A DNA stretch of 64,000 bases from Halopiger djelfimassiliensis (lineage in GTDB: Archaea; Halobacteriota; Halobacteria; Halobacteriales; Natrialbaceae): NCBI RefSeq assembly GCF_000455365.1, contig NZ_HG315685.1:747574-811573 (forward strand), in the 5' to 3' direction. Position numbers and translations under genes: made by a program. Positions 8,197 to 18,184 of the stretch are shown piece by piece. A model generated the notes under the pieces. The model saw nothing but the letters and a program-made list of their open reading frames with translations. It was not told the origin of the DNA and ran no database searches. Positions within the stretch are counted from its first letter, which is position 1. Each line of letters begins with the position of its first letter.

Positions 8197-11100
8197 ATGA
8201 GCACGAACTACGATACCGACGACGCCGCCACAGGGGACGGGCGCACGATCTTGCTCATCGGGAGCGGACCGATCCAGATCGGGCAGGCCGCCGAGTTCGA
8301 CTATTCGGGGGCCCAGGCCTGTCGTGCGCTTCGGGAGGAAGGCGCACGCGTCGTCCTCGTCAACTCGAACCCCGCGACGATCATGACCGATCCGGAGATG
8401 GCCGACGAGGTCTACATCGAGCCGATCACGACCGACGCCATCGCCGAAATCATCCGCAAGGAAAACCCCGACGGCGTTATCGCCGGCCTCGGCGGCCAGA
8501 CCGGGCTGAACGTCACCGCCGAACTCGCCGAGGAGGGCATCCTCGACGAGTACGACGTCGACATCATGGGAACGCCGCTCGATACGATCTACGCGACCGA
8601 GGACCGTGATCTCTTCCGCCAGCGCATGGAAAAGATCGGCCAGCCGGTCCCCGGGTCGACGACCATCTCGCTCGAGGAGGGCGAGTCGGTCACCGAGCTA
8701 ACGGAGGCAGACCTGAAAGACCGCGTCCAGGAGGCCGTCGACGAGGTCGGCGGACTCCCCGTCATCGCCCGCACGACCTACACGCTCGGCGGCTCGGGAT
8801 CGGGCGTCGTCCACGAGTTCGACGAGCTCGTCGAACGCGTCCGCAAGGGACTGCGTCTCTCCCGGAACAACGAGGTGCTCATCACCGAGTCCATCGCGGG
8901 CTGGGTCGAGTACGAGTACGAGGTCATGCGCGACGCCGACGACTCCTGTATCATCATCTGTAACATGGAGAACATCGACCCGATGGGCATCCACACCGGG
9001 GAGTCGACGGTCGTCACGCCCTCCCAGATCGTCCCCGACGAGGGCCACCAGGAGATGCGTACCGCCGCGCTCGATGTCATCCGCGAACTCGGCATTCAGG
9101 GCGGCTGTAACATCCAGTTCGCTTGGCACGACGACGGGACTCCCGGCGGCGAGTACCGCGTCGTCGAGGTCAACCCGCGTGTCTCCCGTTCGTCGGCGCT
9201 GGCCTCGAAGGCGACCGGCTATCCGATCGCCCGCGTGACCGCGAAGGTCGCGCTGGGCAAGCGCCTTCACGAGATCGAAAACGAGATCACGGGCGAGACC
9301 ACGGCGGCGTTCGAGCCCGCGATCGACTACGTGGTGACGAAGGTGCCCCGCTGGCCCAAGGACAAGTTCGACGACGTCGATTTCGAACTGACGACGGCGA
9401 TGAAGTCGACCGGCGAAGCGATGGCCATCGGCCGCACCTTCGAGGAGTCGCTGTTGAAGGCCCTGCGCTCGAGCGAGTACGACCCCGACGTCGACTGGGA
9501 CGAGGTCAGCGACGCGGAACTCGAGACGCAGTATCTCCAACGGCCGTCGCCGGACCGTCCCTACGCCATGTTCGAGGCCTTCGAGCGCGGCTATAGCGTG
9601 GCGGAGGTCGTCGAACTGACGGGCATCTTCGAGTGGTACACCGAGCGGTACAAACGCATCGCCGAGTCGACCCGTGCCGCACAGGAGGACGATTTCACCG
9701 AGGCCGCCATCGCCGGCCGTACCAACGCGTCGATCGCGGCGACTGCCGGAACGGACGTCGAGACGGTCGAACAGGAGGTCCCCGGGCGGTCGTACAAACA
9801 GGTCGACACCTGTGCCGGCGAGTTCGAGGCCGAAACGCCGTACTACTACTCCGCCCGCCAGTCCGAATTCGAGGCCGGCCGGTTCGACGAGCCCGCGGCC
9901 GCGGGCGAACTCGAGATCGATCCCGACGTCGAGAGCGTGATCGTCGTCGGCGGCGGCCCGATCCGCATCGGACAGGGCGTCGAGTTCGACTACTGTTCGG
10001 TCCACGCGGTCCGTGCGCTGCGCGAACTCGGCATCGACGCCCACGTCGTCAACAACAACCCCGAAACGGTCTCGACGGACTACGACACCTCCGACGGGCT
10101 GTTCTTCGAGCCGATCACGGCCGAGGAGGTCGCCGACGTCGCCGAGGCGACCGGTGCCGACGGCGTGATGGTCCAGTTCGGCGGTCAGACGTCGGTCAAC
10201 ATCGGCGACCCGCTCGAGGCGGAACTCGACCGTCGTGGTCTCGACTGTGAGATCATGGGCACGTCCGTCGAGGCGATGGACCTCGCGGAGGATCGCGACC
10301 GCTTTAACGCGCTCATGGACGAGCTTGGCATCGCCCAGCCCGACGGCGGTGCCGCCCACAGCAAGGCCGAAGCCATGGAACTCGCCCACGAGATCGGCTA
10401 CCCGGTCCTCGTGCGTCCGTCCTACGTGCTCGGCGGCCGCGCGATGGACGTCGTCTACGACGACGCGGAACTCGAGCGCTACATCGAGGAAGCCGTTCGC
10501 GTCAGCCCGGACAAGCCCATTCTGATCGACGACTTCCTCGAGGACGCCGTGGAACTGGACGTCGACGCCGTGGCGGACGGCGAGGACGTCCTCATCGGCG
10601 GCGTGATGGAGCACGTCGAGGCCGCCGGCGTCCACTCCGGCGACTCTGCCTGTATGATCCCGCCGCGCTCGCTCGACGACGACGTCCTCGAGCGCGTTCG
10701 CGAGGTGACCGAGGACATCGCGACGGCGCTCGACACCGTCGGACTGCTCAACGTCCAGCTCGCAGTGCGCGACGGCGAGGTCTACGTCCTCGAGGCGAAC
10801 CCGCGCTCCTCGCGTACCGTCCCGTTCATCTCGAAGGCCACGGGCGTCCCGATCGCCAAGATTGCCGCGAAGGTCATGGCCGGCAACACGCTTTCCGATC
10901 TCGACGTCGAAGAGCAGATCCCCGAGCAGACGTCGATCAAGGAGGTCGTCCTGCCGTTCGACCGCCTGCCGGGTTCGGACCCGCGTCTCGGCCCGGAGAT
11001 GAAGTCCACCGGCGAGGTCATGGGAAGCGCCGACAGCTTCGGCAAAGCCTACGACAAGGCACAGGACGCGACGGGCAAGCCGATCCCCGACTCCGGCACC

Positions 11101-11424
11101 GCCATCGTCGACCTCTCGGCCGACGAGTTCCCCGATCCGGGAACCCCCGAGGCCGACGAACTGGTCGAGGGCTACACCGAGTACTTCGACCTCTGCGAGG
11201 CGGTCGACCTCGTCCAGGCCGTCCGTGAAGGAACCGTCGACCTCATCGTCTCGCGGGACCGCGACCTGCTCGAGGTCGCCGTCGAGGAGGACGTCACCTA
11301 CTTCTCGACGCTCGCCAGCGCGTCGGCCGCCCTCGAGGCGCTCGAGGCGAAAGACGAACCGATCGACGTCCGGTCGATTACCGACCGCCCCAAGCGTGCC
11401 GCCGAGTGGGGCCGTTCGGACTGA
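8197..11424 (+). CDS. carB: Carbamoyl-phosphate synthase large subunit
   Basis: This 1075-aa enzyme makes carbamoyl phosphate from bicarbonate, ammonia (channelled from CarA) and two ATP, for pyrimidine and arginine synthesis. The duplicated ATP-grasp architecture is plain: the first half opens with LLIGSGPIQIGQAAEFDYSG, the second with VVGGGPIRIGQGVEFDYCSV near residue 585. ATP-binding segments TYTLGGSGSG and PSYVLGGRAMD are in matching positions. The last ~130 residues form the MGS-like allosteric domain. Length is normal for the family. carA is not adjacent, as in several haloarchaea. An inverted repeat upstream suggests transcriptional control. Confidence 0.97.
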   Translation: MSTNYDTDDAATGDGRTILLIGSGPIQIGQAAEFDYSGAQACRALREEGARVVLVNSNPATIMTDPEMADEVYIEPITTDAIAEIIRKENPDGVIAGLGGQTGLNVTAELAEEGILDEYDVDIMGTPLDTIYATEDRDLFRQRMEKIGQPVPGSTTISLEEGESVTELTEADLKDRVQEAVDEVGGLPVIARTTYTLGGSGSGVVHEFDELVERVRKGLRLSRNNEVLITESIAGWVEYEYEVMRDADDSCIIICNMENIDPMGIHTGESTVVTPSQIVPDEGHQEMRTAALDVIRELGIQGGCNIQFAWHDDGTPGGEYRVVEVNPRVSRSSALASKATGYPIARVTAKVALGKRLHEIENEITGETTAAFEPAIDYVVTKVPRWPKDKFDDVDFELTTAMKSTGEAMAIGRTFEESLLKALRSSEYDPDVDWDEVSDAELETQYLQRPSPDRPYAMFEAFERGYSVAEVVELTGIFEWYTERYKRIAESTRAAQEDDFTEAAIAGRTNASIAATAGTDVETVEQEVPGRSYKQVDTCAGEFEAETPYYYSARQSEFEAGRFDEPAAAGELEIDPDVESVIVVGGGPIRIGQGVEFDYCSVHAVRALRELGIDAHVVNNNPETVSTDYDTSDGLFFEPITAEEVADVAEATGADGVMVQFGGQTSVNIGDPLEAELDRRGLDCEIMGTSVEAMDLAEDRDRFNALMDELGIAQPDGGAAHSKAEAMELAHEIGYPVLVRPSYVLGGRAMDVVYDDAELERYIEEAVRVSPDKPILIDDFLEDAVELDVDAVADGEDVLIGGVMEHVEAAGVHSGDSACMIPPRSLDDDVLERVREVTEDIATALDTVGLLNVQLAVRDGEVYVLEANPRSSRTVPFISKATGVPIAKIAAKVMAGNTLSDLDVEEQIPEQTSIKEVVLPFDRLPGSDPRLGPEMKSTGEVMGSADSFGKAYDKAQDATGKPIPDSGTAIVDLSADEFPDPGTPEADELVEGYTEYFDLCEAVDLVQAVREGTVDLIVSRDRDLLEVAVEEDVTYFSTLASASAALEALEAKDEPIDVRSITDRPKRAAEWGRSD

Positions 11425-11535
11425 GTGCCGGCGGTCGATCTGATCGGATAGCTCGCTTCGAGTTCGTTCTCTCGATCGATTGCATCGCTTTACAGTGGTC
11501 CCCGTACAGAACGCAATGGAGCGCTGGCGTCGCTG

Positions 11536-13203
11536 TCAGTCGAGCGTGTACCAGTCGAACCGTTCGACGGCGTAGCGGTAGGAAACCGGCGGTGCGAGGA
11601 GGCCGAGCACCAGAACGGTCCAGGCCACGATAGCGATCGCATCGGGGGAGACGGCGACCTCGGCTCCCAGCGCCCACGCCGATGCGGCTGCGACCGCCCC
11701 GGCGATCAGTTCGGGAGCGTCGAGGGACACCACGACGGCGGCCGCCGCCGGGAACGCGATAGCGAGGGTGTACACGAGGAACGCGGTTTTACTCGGCATC
11801 ACCGCCTCGCGGTTGTTGGTGACGCTGACGCTGCCAAACCGGGGGAACGCGGACCCGATGCCGGTTGCAAGTGCCGGCGTCGCGACCGCTCCCACGGTCG
11901 TTCCGACGACCAACAGGCCAGTTCGCTCGAGCGAGAGCGGACTGAGAACCCCCACGGCCAGCGAGACGACGATCGCGAGCGGAACGCCGACGAGCGCACC
12001 GGCGAGTATTCGACCCCGGACGGCCTGCCGGCCGGTGATCGAGGAGGTGACGACCGCGGGCAGGGCCGGCCCGAAGTCGCCGAGCGGGTTGAGCGTGAAC
12101 GTGGCTCCGGCGGCCCAGACGACGTACAGACAGATCAGAACGGCGAGAGCCGACGGTACGGTTCCGGTTTCCACGATTTCTTTGCCGAACCAGAGCGTTC
12201 CGAGTATCGGATAGCCGACGTACGCCAGCCGTATGGGGGCGCGTTTCGTTCGGCGGATCGCGGTCACCGTCATCGTTCGAACCGGCCGCGAGACCGTTCC
12301 CGAAAGGAGCCCGCCCAGCCGATCGGACGCTGCCTCCTCCTCGGGATCGTGTTCCTCGTCGTCGACTCGGGCTGGATCGGCGAACCAGTGATGGCGGGCC
12401 GACGGAACGGCAATGGCGAACGCGGCCCCGAAGACGAGTACCGACCCGACGACGCCGCCCACGATTCCGGCGGGCAGGGGATCGATCCCGGGGACGCCGA
12501 GCAACAGCAGGTGACCGGGCCAGCCGAGCGGACTGGACTGTAACCGGGTGTACAACGTCTCCATGGCCGCGTCGAACCCGCCGGTGATGATCGCGCCGAA
12601 GTAGACGATCCAGAACGCGGCGAAAAGCAGCGTCCGAAATCGGGCGATCGGTTCGTAGACGGTAAGCAGGTGTCGAACCCAGACGCCGACGACGAACCCG
12701 ACGGGGATGGCGGTAGCCAAAACGAGGGCGACCGTCACGGGGACGATGACGACCGGGAGGACCGTTCCCGCGCCGTACGCGAACGCGGCCGCAAAGACCG
12801 TCGTGAGCGGGATCAGGAAGAGTCCGAATGACAGGATTTCGGCTGCGACGACGCCGACGACGGCGTTTCGGACGGACGTCGACACCAACAGGAAGTCGGG
12901 TTCGTCGATGTCCGCAACCGTCGTAACCGTTCGCATGAGCGTCATAAAGACCAGAAACACCCACACGAGCGCCGTCCCGCCGGTGACGGCGGCGGTGACC
13001 GTCTCGGCAACGTCGGTGGGGATCGGTCCGGCAGCGGCCTCCGCTCCCATCCGCGGGAGGAAAAACAGCCCGAGGAGCGTCATCGGTCCCAGCGTAAAGA
13101 CGGCGACCGACGCCAGCATAACAAGTTTCGTCGAATCCCCGGCGATCGCTCGAGCGGTCCGCCGGAACTCCGTTTCGGCGACGACCATGGGAGTCCAGGT
13201 CAT
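11536..13203 (-). CDS. ABC-type transporter permease, large membrane subunit
   Basis: The 555-aa protein has roughly 12 hydrophobic segments arranged as two six-helix halves joined by an acidic, charged loop near residues 285-305. The N-terminus reads MTWTPMVVAETEFRRTARAI with an amphipathic start typical of haloarchaeal ABC-2 type permeases of the natural-product or drug-export class. It is divergent from an ABC ATPase at 13427, 223 bp away, and the two probably form one exporter. Substrate unknown. No nucleotide-binding motif is present in this chain. Confidence 0.75.
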   Translation of the reverse strand: MTWTPMVVAETEFRRTARAIAGDSTKLVMLASVAVFTLGPMTLLGLFFLPRMGAEAAAGPIPTDVAETVTAAVTGGTALVWVFLVFMTLMRTVTTVADIDEPDFLLVSTSVRNAVVGVVAAEILSFGLFLIPLTTVFAAAFAYGAGTVLPVVIVPVTVALVLATAIPVGFVVGVWVRHLLTVYEPIARFRTLLFAAFWIVYFGAIITGGFDAAMETLYTRLQSSPLGWPGHLLLLGVPGIDPLPAGIVGGVVGSVLVFGAAFAIAVPSARHHWFADPARVDDEEHDPEEEAASDRLGGLLSGTVSRPVRTMTVTAIRRTKRAPIRLAYVGYPILGTLWFGKEIVETGTVPSALAVLICLYVVWAAGATFTLNPLGDFGPALPAVVTSSITGRQAVRGRILAGALVGVPLAIVVSLAVGVLSPLSLERTGLLVVGTTVGAVATPALATGIGSAFPRFGSVSVTNNREAVMPSKTAFLVYTLAIAFPAAAAVVVSLDAPELIAGAVAAASAWALGAEVAVSPDAIAIVAWTVLVLGLLAPPVSYRYAVERFDWYTLD

Positions 13204-13398
13204 CGATACTCACCTCGGCTCGGCTGCCGAGTGCGGGGGGAGACAGGGCTCATACTCCGATTCGGGAGGGCCTTATAGTAAGTCGTTTGGATTCTGTCAT
13301 GCTCTCCCGGGCGGCTGTCGACAGCGGAACGCGGACCCTGTAGCAAAGATCGGTGCGAGACCGTCCGCTTCGTCGGCATCGGAACACATGACACAGAC

Positions 13399-13407
13399 TT
13401 AATTATA
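13399..13407 (+). promoter_or_regulatory. TATA element of ABC ATPase gene
   Basis: TTAATTATA is one of the clearest TATA boxes in the window, 20-28 nt before ATG 13427, so a leaderless mRNA is predicted. Confidence 0.75.
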
Positions 13408-13426
13408 CCCGCGCGGAAGAACGCGT

Positions 13427-14215
13427 ATGACCTCCGCCGACGTCCCCGCTATCGAAACCGACGGCCTGACGAAACGATACGGCGAGACGACCGCCGTCTC
13501 GTCGCTGACGATGACGGTCGATCGCGGCACGGTGTACGGGTTTCTCGGCCCGAACGGCGCGGGAAAGACGACCACGATGCGAATGCTGACGACGCTGACG
13601 AACCCGACCGCCGGCACGGCCCGCGTCGCCGGCCACCCGATCACCGATCGGGAGGCGGTCACCCCCAACATCGGCTACCTGCCGGAGGAACCGCCGGTCT
13701 ACGACGAACTCACCGGTCGGGAACAGCTCGAGTACGCCGCCGGCCTCCGGGAACTGCCGGAGGACGCGGCGGCCGAACGCATCGAGTCGCTGCTCGAGCG
13801 GTTCGATCTGCTCGAGGACGCCGACAGGCGGATCGAGGACTACTCGAAGGGGATGCGACAGAAGGTCGGCGTCATTCAGGCGGTGTTGCACGAACCGGCC
13901 GTCGCCTTCCTCGACGAGCCGACGAGCGGCCTCGATCCCCGCGCCGCCCGGACGATGCGGGAAACCATCGCCGACCTCGCGGACCGGGAGATGACGGTCT
14001 TCCTCTCGACGCACATCCTGCCTGTCGTCGACGAACTGGCCGACGAGATCGGCGTCCTCCACCGGGGCGAACTCGTCGCGGAGGGCGATCCCGAGACGCT
14101 GAAATCCCGGGCCGAGACGGGCGACGCCCGGAGCCTCGAGGACGCGTTCCTCGAGGTTACGCGCGACGCGTCCGACGCCGATGCGGCCGGGCTGGCTGAG
14201 CCACGCCCGGAGTAA
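13427..14215 (+). CDS. ABC transporter ATP-binding protein
   Basis: This 262-aa nucleotide-binding subunit has Walker A GPNGAGKTTTMRM (about residues 44-56), the signature-like YSKGMRQKVGVIQAV, Walker B VAFLDEPTSGLD and the switch His in FLSTHILPV. It belongs to the CcmA/DrrA-like export group, which pairs with ABC-2 permeases. It is likely the motor for the divergent 555-aa permease at 11536-13203 and is followed after 13 bp by a small membrane protein, probably in one operon. The TATA element just upstream fixes the start. Confidence 0.92.
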   Translation: MTSADVPAIETDGLTKRYGETTAVSSLTMTVDRGTVYGFLGPNGAGKTTTMRMLTTLTNPTAGTARVAGHPITDREAVTPNIGYLPEEPPVYDELTGREQLEYAAGLRELPEDAAAERIESLLERFDLLEDADRRIEDYSKGMRQKVGVIQAVLHEPAVAFLDEPTSGLDPRAARTMRETIADLADREMTVFLSTHILPVVDELADEIGVLHRGELVAEGDPETLKSRAETGDARSLEDAFLEVTRDASDADAAGLAEPRPE

Positions 14216-14228
14216 CCTCCGAACGGCC

Positions 14229-15035
14229 ATGCGACGCTCATCTACAGCGCTCGGAATCGCGGCGCTCGGCGGTCTCGTGAACGCCGGCACCGTCCTCGCG
14301 CTGTACGCACGCGGCGACTATCCGGCCCTCGAATCGACCGGCTGGATCGCCGTGCTCGTGACGATGACGGTCGTCCTCGGATTCCTCCCGGTGTTCGTCT
14401 CGGCGTACACGCGGTTGCTGACGCCCGCGGTCGGCTGGATCGCCGTGTTCGCTGGAACGGTCGTGCTCGAGGTGCGGTCCCCGATGCCGGAGTGGGGCCG
14501 GTTGGGCGAGTACGTCGTCGTCGACGGTCCGACGTACGTCTCGAGCTACGCGACCGCGTGGTACGTTTGGCTGGCCCTGCTGTCGTTCGTGGGCGTCGTC
14601 GAGTTCGCCGTCCGACGGGGGTATGGTATCGGCGACGGGCGGCTCCGGAACCTCCCGACGCTGCCCCTCTCGCGTCGGTCCCGGAGACTGATCGGCGGCG
14701 GAGCCGCCTGTCTCGTCGGCCTCGCGACGACGCTGCTGGTGGTTCGAACCGGCATCGATCCCACCGTCACCGCAGTCGTCGTCTTCCTGTTTACCGTCGC
14801 CGTCACCGCGGTTCCGCTCGCGGCGGTGCTCGGTGAGGGGATCGTGACGCCGACGGTCCTGTTTACCCCCGTTCTGTACGCGCTGGTCTACGAGGTCTTC
14901 CTGACGACCGGCAGCCCCGTTTACCTCCTCCTGTTCGGCCCCTACGCCCTCGTGCTCGTCGCCGTCTGGAAACTCGAGGCGGGGCTGCGCGCTCGCCTCG
15001 GCGGGTGGAACGGCGGTCGGTTTACGGGCCGGTAG
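14229..15035 (+). CDS. Polytopic membrane protein in ABC operon
   Basis: The 268-aa product consists almost entirely of hydrophobic segments (about 8) with short charged loops. No nucleotide-binding or enzyme motif is visible. Starting at ATG 14229 gives a 13-bp gap after the ABC ATPase stop; an upstream ATG at 14181 would overlap it and give a non-hydrophobic leader. The position suggests an accessory membrane part of the same exporter, but the sequence alone does not prove it. It converges with and overlaps the cupin gene by 14 bp. Confidence 0.65.
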   Translation: MRRSSTALGIAALGGLVNAGTVLALYARGDYPALESTGWIAVLVTMTVVLGFLPVFVSAYTRLLTPAVGWIAVFAGTVVLEVRSPMPEWGRLGEYVVVDGPTYVSSYATAWYVWLALLSFVGVVEFAVRRGYGIGDGRLRNLPTLPLSRRSRRLIGGGAACLVGLATTLLVVRTGIDPTVTAVVVFLFTVAVTAVPLAAVLGEGIVTPTVLFTPVLYALVYEVFLTTGSPVYLLLFGPYALVLVAVWKLEAGLRARLGGWNGGRFTGR

Positions 15036-15402
15036 GATCGAAGACCCCCCGTTTCAATCCCTCGCGGACGGGGTCGTGTTCGGCGTCAGTCGGCGGCGGG
15101 CTGGTGACCAGCAGGGCTTCGAGCCGTTCGTCGTCGTCGGCCCGCACGCCGCGGTCGACGTCGGCTTCGACGACGACGACATCTCCGGGCGAGACGGCGT
15201 GCTCGTCGTCGCCGTCTCGAACGCTGCCGGAACCGGACTGGACGCAGATCGCGACGTCGCTTCCCGGCGCGTGGACCGGGATGAACTGCCCCGGCTCGAA
15301 GTACCCGCAGACGACCTTCATCCGGTCGGTCTCGAGGACGGTTCGTGCGGTAAATCGGTCGTCGTCGTACGTTCGTTCGGTATCGAAGTCAGTGTATGGC
15401 AT
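15022..15402 (-). CDS. Small cupin-domain protein
   Basis: The 126-aa protein is a single cupin barrel. The first motif region reads GQFIPVHAPGSDVAICVQSG and the second VSPGDVVVVEADVDRG. Only one of the usual metal-binding histidines of motif 1 is evident, so metal binding is uncertain. The C-terminal tail ends GVFDPTGP. It overlaps the end of the convergent membrane protein gene by 14 bp. A perfect TTTAG-N6-CTAAA palindrome lies 17-38 bp upstream of its start, across the expected TATA position, so metal-dependent repression is a plausible guess. Confidence 0.75.
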   Translation of the reverse strand: MPYTDFDTERTYDDDRFTARTVLETDRMKVVCGYFEPGQFIPVHAPGSDVAICVQSGSGSVRDGDDEHAVSPGDVVVVEADVDRGVRADDDERLEALLVTSPPPTDAEHDPVREGLKRGVFDPTGP

Positions 15403-15418
15403 CCGTGACCTCCGTTCC

Positions 15419-15440
15419 GGATTTAGGTGGCCCTAAATCC
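15419..15440. promoter_or_regulatory. Palindromic operator GGATTTAG-N6-CTAAATCC
   Basis: A perfect 8-bp inverted repeat with a 6-bp centre (GTGGCC) lies 17-38 bp upstream of the cupin start codon, covering its expected core promoter. It has the TTAG-N6-CTAA core seen again at 39664-39687 and, degenerate, at 41562-41582. The shape resembles operators of DtxR-family metal-sensing repressors, which is known for that family but not shown here. Confidence 0.55.
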
Positions 15441-15575
15441 CGTGAACGAACGGTGGCGCTCCGTCCGGGTCGGTCTTTTCCCGAAGGTGTTAGCACCGCC
15501 AGCCGGCGGTTCGTGCCGGCGGTGAGAGAACGCCGAGTCCGACACCCTAAAGCGGTCGGACTCGTTGGTTCGGGT

Positions 15576-18077
15576 ATGAAGTATCACGAGGCGGCGGATT
15601 TTCTCCTCGGGCTCCGGCGCTTTCGCCCGAAACCGGGGACGGAGTCGACGGCGCGGCTCCTCGCCCACCTCGAGAACCCACACGAGGGTGTCGATTTCGT
15701 TCAGGTGGCTGGCTCGAACGGCAAGGGAAGCACGGCGCGGATGCTCGAACGAACGCTTCGGGAAGCCGGCCTTTCGGTCGGACTCTACACCTCGCCACAT
15801 CTCGAAGATCTCCGCGAGCGGGTCCGTGTCGACGGACGAAAGATCCCCCGTTCGGCCGTCCGCGAGTACGCCGAGACGGTCCACGGCTACCTCACGGAAC
15901 GGGGGGCCGACGGGGAGTCACCCACGTTTTTCGAGACGATGACGGGGATGGCGTTGTGGCACTTCGGCCGCGAGGATGTCGACGTCGCCGTCCTCGAGGT
16001 CGGCATCGGCGGGAAGTACGACGCCACGAGCGTCGTCGACCCGGTCGCCAGCGCGGTCACGAGCGTCACGCTCGAGCACACGGGCATCCTCGGCGACACC
16101 GTGGCCGAAATCGCCCGCGACAAGGCACACGTCGCCCCCGACGATGCGGCGCTCGTGACCGGCGTCACCGGTCCCGCGCTCGAGGCGGTTCGCGAGGTAG
16201 CTGGCGATGTCGTTACGGTCGGGACGGCTGACGGGACTGCCTCCGGCGACGACGGACCGGACGTCCGCGTCGCGTACCGGGGGCGAACGAACCACACCGA
16301 GGCCGCCGTCGAAATCGACGCGCCGGAATGGCACCTCGAGACGCGGATTCCGTTACCCGGTGCTCATCAGGCCGAGAACGCGGGGATCGCTGCAGTACTC
16401 GCACGACAGGTCGCCGACGTCTCCGACGAGGACCTGACCCGCGGGCTGCGAAGCGCCCACTGGCCGGGTCGGTTCGAGGTGATCGACACCGATCCGCTGG
16501 TCGTGTTGGACGGCGCGCACAACCCCGGCGCTTGCGAGCGCCTCGCGGAGACGCTCGGTTCCTACGAGTACGACCGCCTCCGGGTCGTCTTCGGGGCGAT
16601 GCACGACAAGAACCACCGCGAGATGGCCGCGGCGCTGCCGACGCCCGATTCGGTGCTCGCGGCCGAGCCGTCCCTCGACCGTGCCGAGGATCCGGCCGTC
16701 CTCGCCGACGTCTTCGCCGATTCCGGCGTCGGCGACGTTCGAACGGCCGATGCCGTTCAGGACGCGCTCGCGATCGCGCTCGAGGACGCCGCGCCGGACG
16801 ACTGCGTGCTCGTGACCGGCTCGCTGTTTGCCGTCGCCGAAGCGCGGTCGCGCTGGACCACCGACGGGATTCCGAAACGGATCCGCGACCGCGACGACGC
16901 GCGCGAGACCCTCGAGGACGCCAACGTCGCGGACGACGGCGTTTCGCGGCTTCGGAACGACGCCGTCCACCGCGTCGTCAAGACGAACCTGCAACGCCGT
17001 CGGGCGACCGCCCTGAAGGAAGAACTGCTGCGGCTCGGCGGCGAGTGTGCGATCTCGGGAGCGGATCGACACCGCGACGACGAGACGGTCGACGTCGTGG
17101 TAATGGGGACGCTCGCCCAGTTCGACGACCTCGCGGCGGCGCTCGAGACCTCGACCGACGGACTGGCCGCCGTCGCCCGGGAGCTGCGAGAGACGCTCTC
17201 GCTCGAGACGTCACCGGCCGATTCGGATGTCCAACCCGGCCCTCGGTACCCGTGGGACGATCGCACGGCGGTGATGGGGATCCTGAACGTCACCCCCGAC
17301 AGCTTCCACGACGGCGGCGAGTACGACGCCGTCGAGGACGCCGTCGCCCGCGCGGAGGCGATGGTTTCGGCCGGCGTCGACGTACTCGATATCGGCGGCG
17401 AATCGACTCGCCCCGGTGCGGATCCCGTCCCGGTCGAGGCGGAGATCGACCGCGTCGTCCCCGTGATCGAACGGATCGAGTCCCTCGACGTTCCCATCTC
17501 GATCGACACGCGAAAAGCCGCCGTCGCAGAGGCCGCGCTCGAGGCCGGCGCTGACATCATCAACGACGTCTCGGGGCTCGAGGACCCGGAGATGCGGTTC
17601 GTCGCGGCCGAACACGACGCGGGACTGATCGTGATGCACAGCATCGACGCGCCCGTCGTTCCCGGCCGGTCGGTCACGTACGACGACGTCGTCGAGGACG
17701 TGATCGATCAGCTCTCGGAACGGATTCTGCTCGCCGAGAAGGCGGGTCTCGACCGCGACCGGATCGTCGTCGACCCCGGTCTCGGGTTCGGCAAGTCGGC
17801 CCGGGAGAGCTTCGAACTGCTCGACCGGATCGACGAGTTCCGGGCGCTCGGCTGTCCCGTCCTCGTCGGCCACTCCCACAAATCGATGTTCGAACACGTC
17901 GGCCGCGAGGCCGGCGAACGGCTCGAAGCGACCGTCGCCGCGAGCGCGCTCGCGGCCGACCGCGGTGCCGACATCGTTCGGGTCCACGACGTGCCGGAAA
18001 ACGTCGCGGCGGTCCGGACCGCGCTGGCGACGCAGGATCCGGACCGATTCGAGTGGGACCCCGATAGTACCGCCTGA
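15576..18077 (+). CDS. folCP: Bifunctional folylpolyglutamate/dihydrofolate synthase - dihydropteroate synthase
   Basis: This 833-aa protein fuses two folate enzymes. Residues 1-~425 are a FolC Mur-ligase-type domain with the P-loop AGSNGKGSTARM at 45-56 and the FolC-like LDGAHNPGA near residue 310. A linker of ~140 residues (VHRVVKTNLQRRRATALKEE region) follows. From ~565 comes dihydropteroate synthase with MGILNVTPDSFHDGG, IGGESTRPGA and DIINDVSG, ending in VLVGHSHKSMF. Haloarchaea are known to have such a fused FolP-FolC polypeptide. The ATG at 15576 starts the conserved MKYHEAADFLLGLRRF sequence; the ~180 bp of open frame before it are not conserved-looking and contain the palindrome. Confidence 0.95.
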   Translation: MKYHEAADFLLGLRRFRPKPGTESTARLLAHLENPHEGVDFVQVAGSNGKGSTARMLERTLREAGLSVGLYTSPHLEDLRERVRVDGRKIPRSAVREYAETVHGYLTERGADGESPTFFETMTGMALWHFGREDVDVAVLEVGIGGKYDATSVVDPVASAVTSVTLEHTGILGDTVAEIARDKAHVAPDDAALVTGVTGPALEAVREVAGDVVTVGTADGTASGDDGPDVRVAYRGRTNHTEAAVEIDAPEWHLETRIPLPGAHQAENAGIAAVLARQVADVSDEDLTRGLRSAHWPGRFEVIDTDPLVVLDGAHNPGACERLAETLGSYEYDRLRVVFGAMHDKNHREMAAALPTPDSVLAAEPSLDRAEDPAVLADVFADSGVGDVRTADAVQDALAIALEDAAPDDCVLVTGSLFAVAEARSRWTTDGIPKRIRDRDDARETLEDANVADDGVSRLRNDAVHRVVKTNLQRRRATALKEELLRLGGECAISGADRHRDDETVDVVVMGTLAQFDDLAAALETSTDGLAAVARELRETLSLETSPADSDVQPGPRYPWDDRTAVMGILNVTPDSFHDGGEYDAVEDAVARAEAMVSAGVDVLDIGGESTRPGADPVPVEAEIDRVVPVIERIESLDVPISIDTRKAAVAEAALEAGADIINDVSGLEDPEMRFVAAEHDAGLIVMHSIDAPVVPGRSVTYDDVVEDVIDQLSERILLAEKAGLDRDRIVVDPGLGFGKSARESFELLDRIDEFRALGCPVLVGHSHKSMFEHVGREAGERLEATVAASALAADRGADIVRVHDVPENVAAVRTALATQDPDRFEWDPDSTA

Positions 18078-18184
18078 AACGAGCCCCTATCGGTCGGCCG
18101 CACTCGCGGGTAGTCACCTGCCGGTCCAAGCTTCAACCGTCCGGCTGCCCTACGAGTCACGAGTGTAATCGCTCGGTACCACTG

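Noticed and set aside
7701..8204. Minus-strand gene in the spacer before carB
   Set aside because: The translation is arginine-rich and runs opposite to the DUF5815 gene; no family features.
15396..15575. Extended N-terminus of FolCP
   Set aside because: The extra codons overlap the palindrome and are not FolC-like; conserved sequence starts at 15576.
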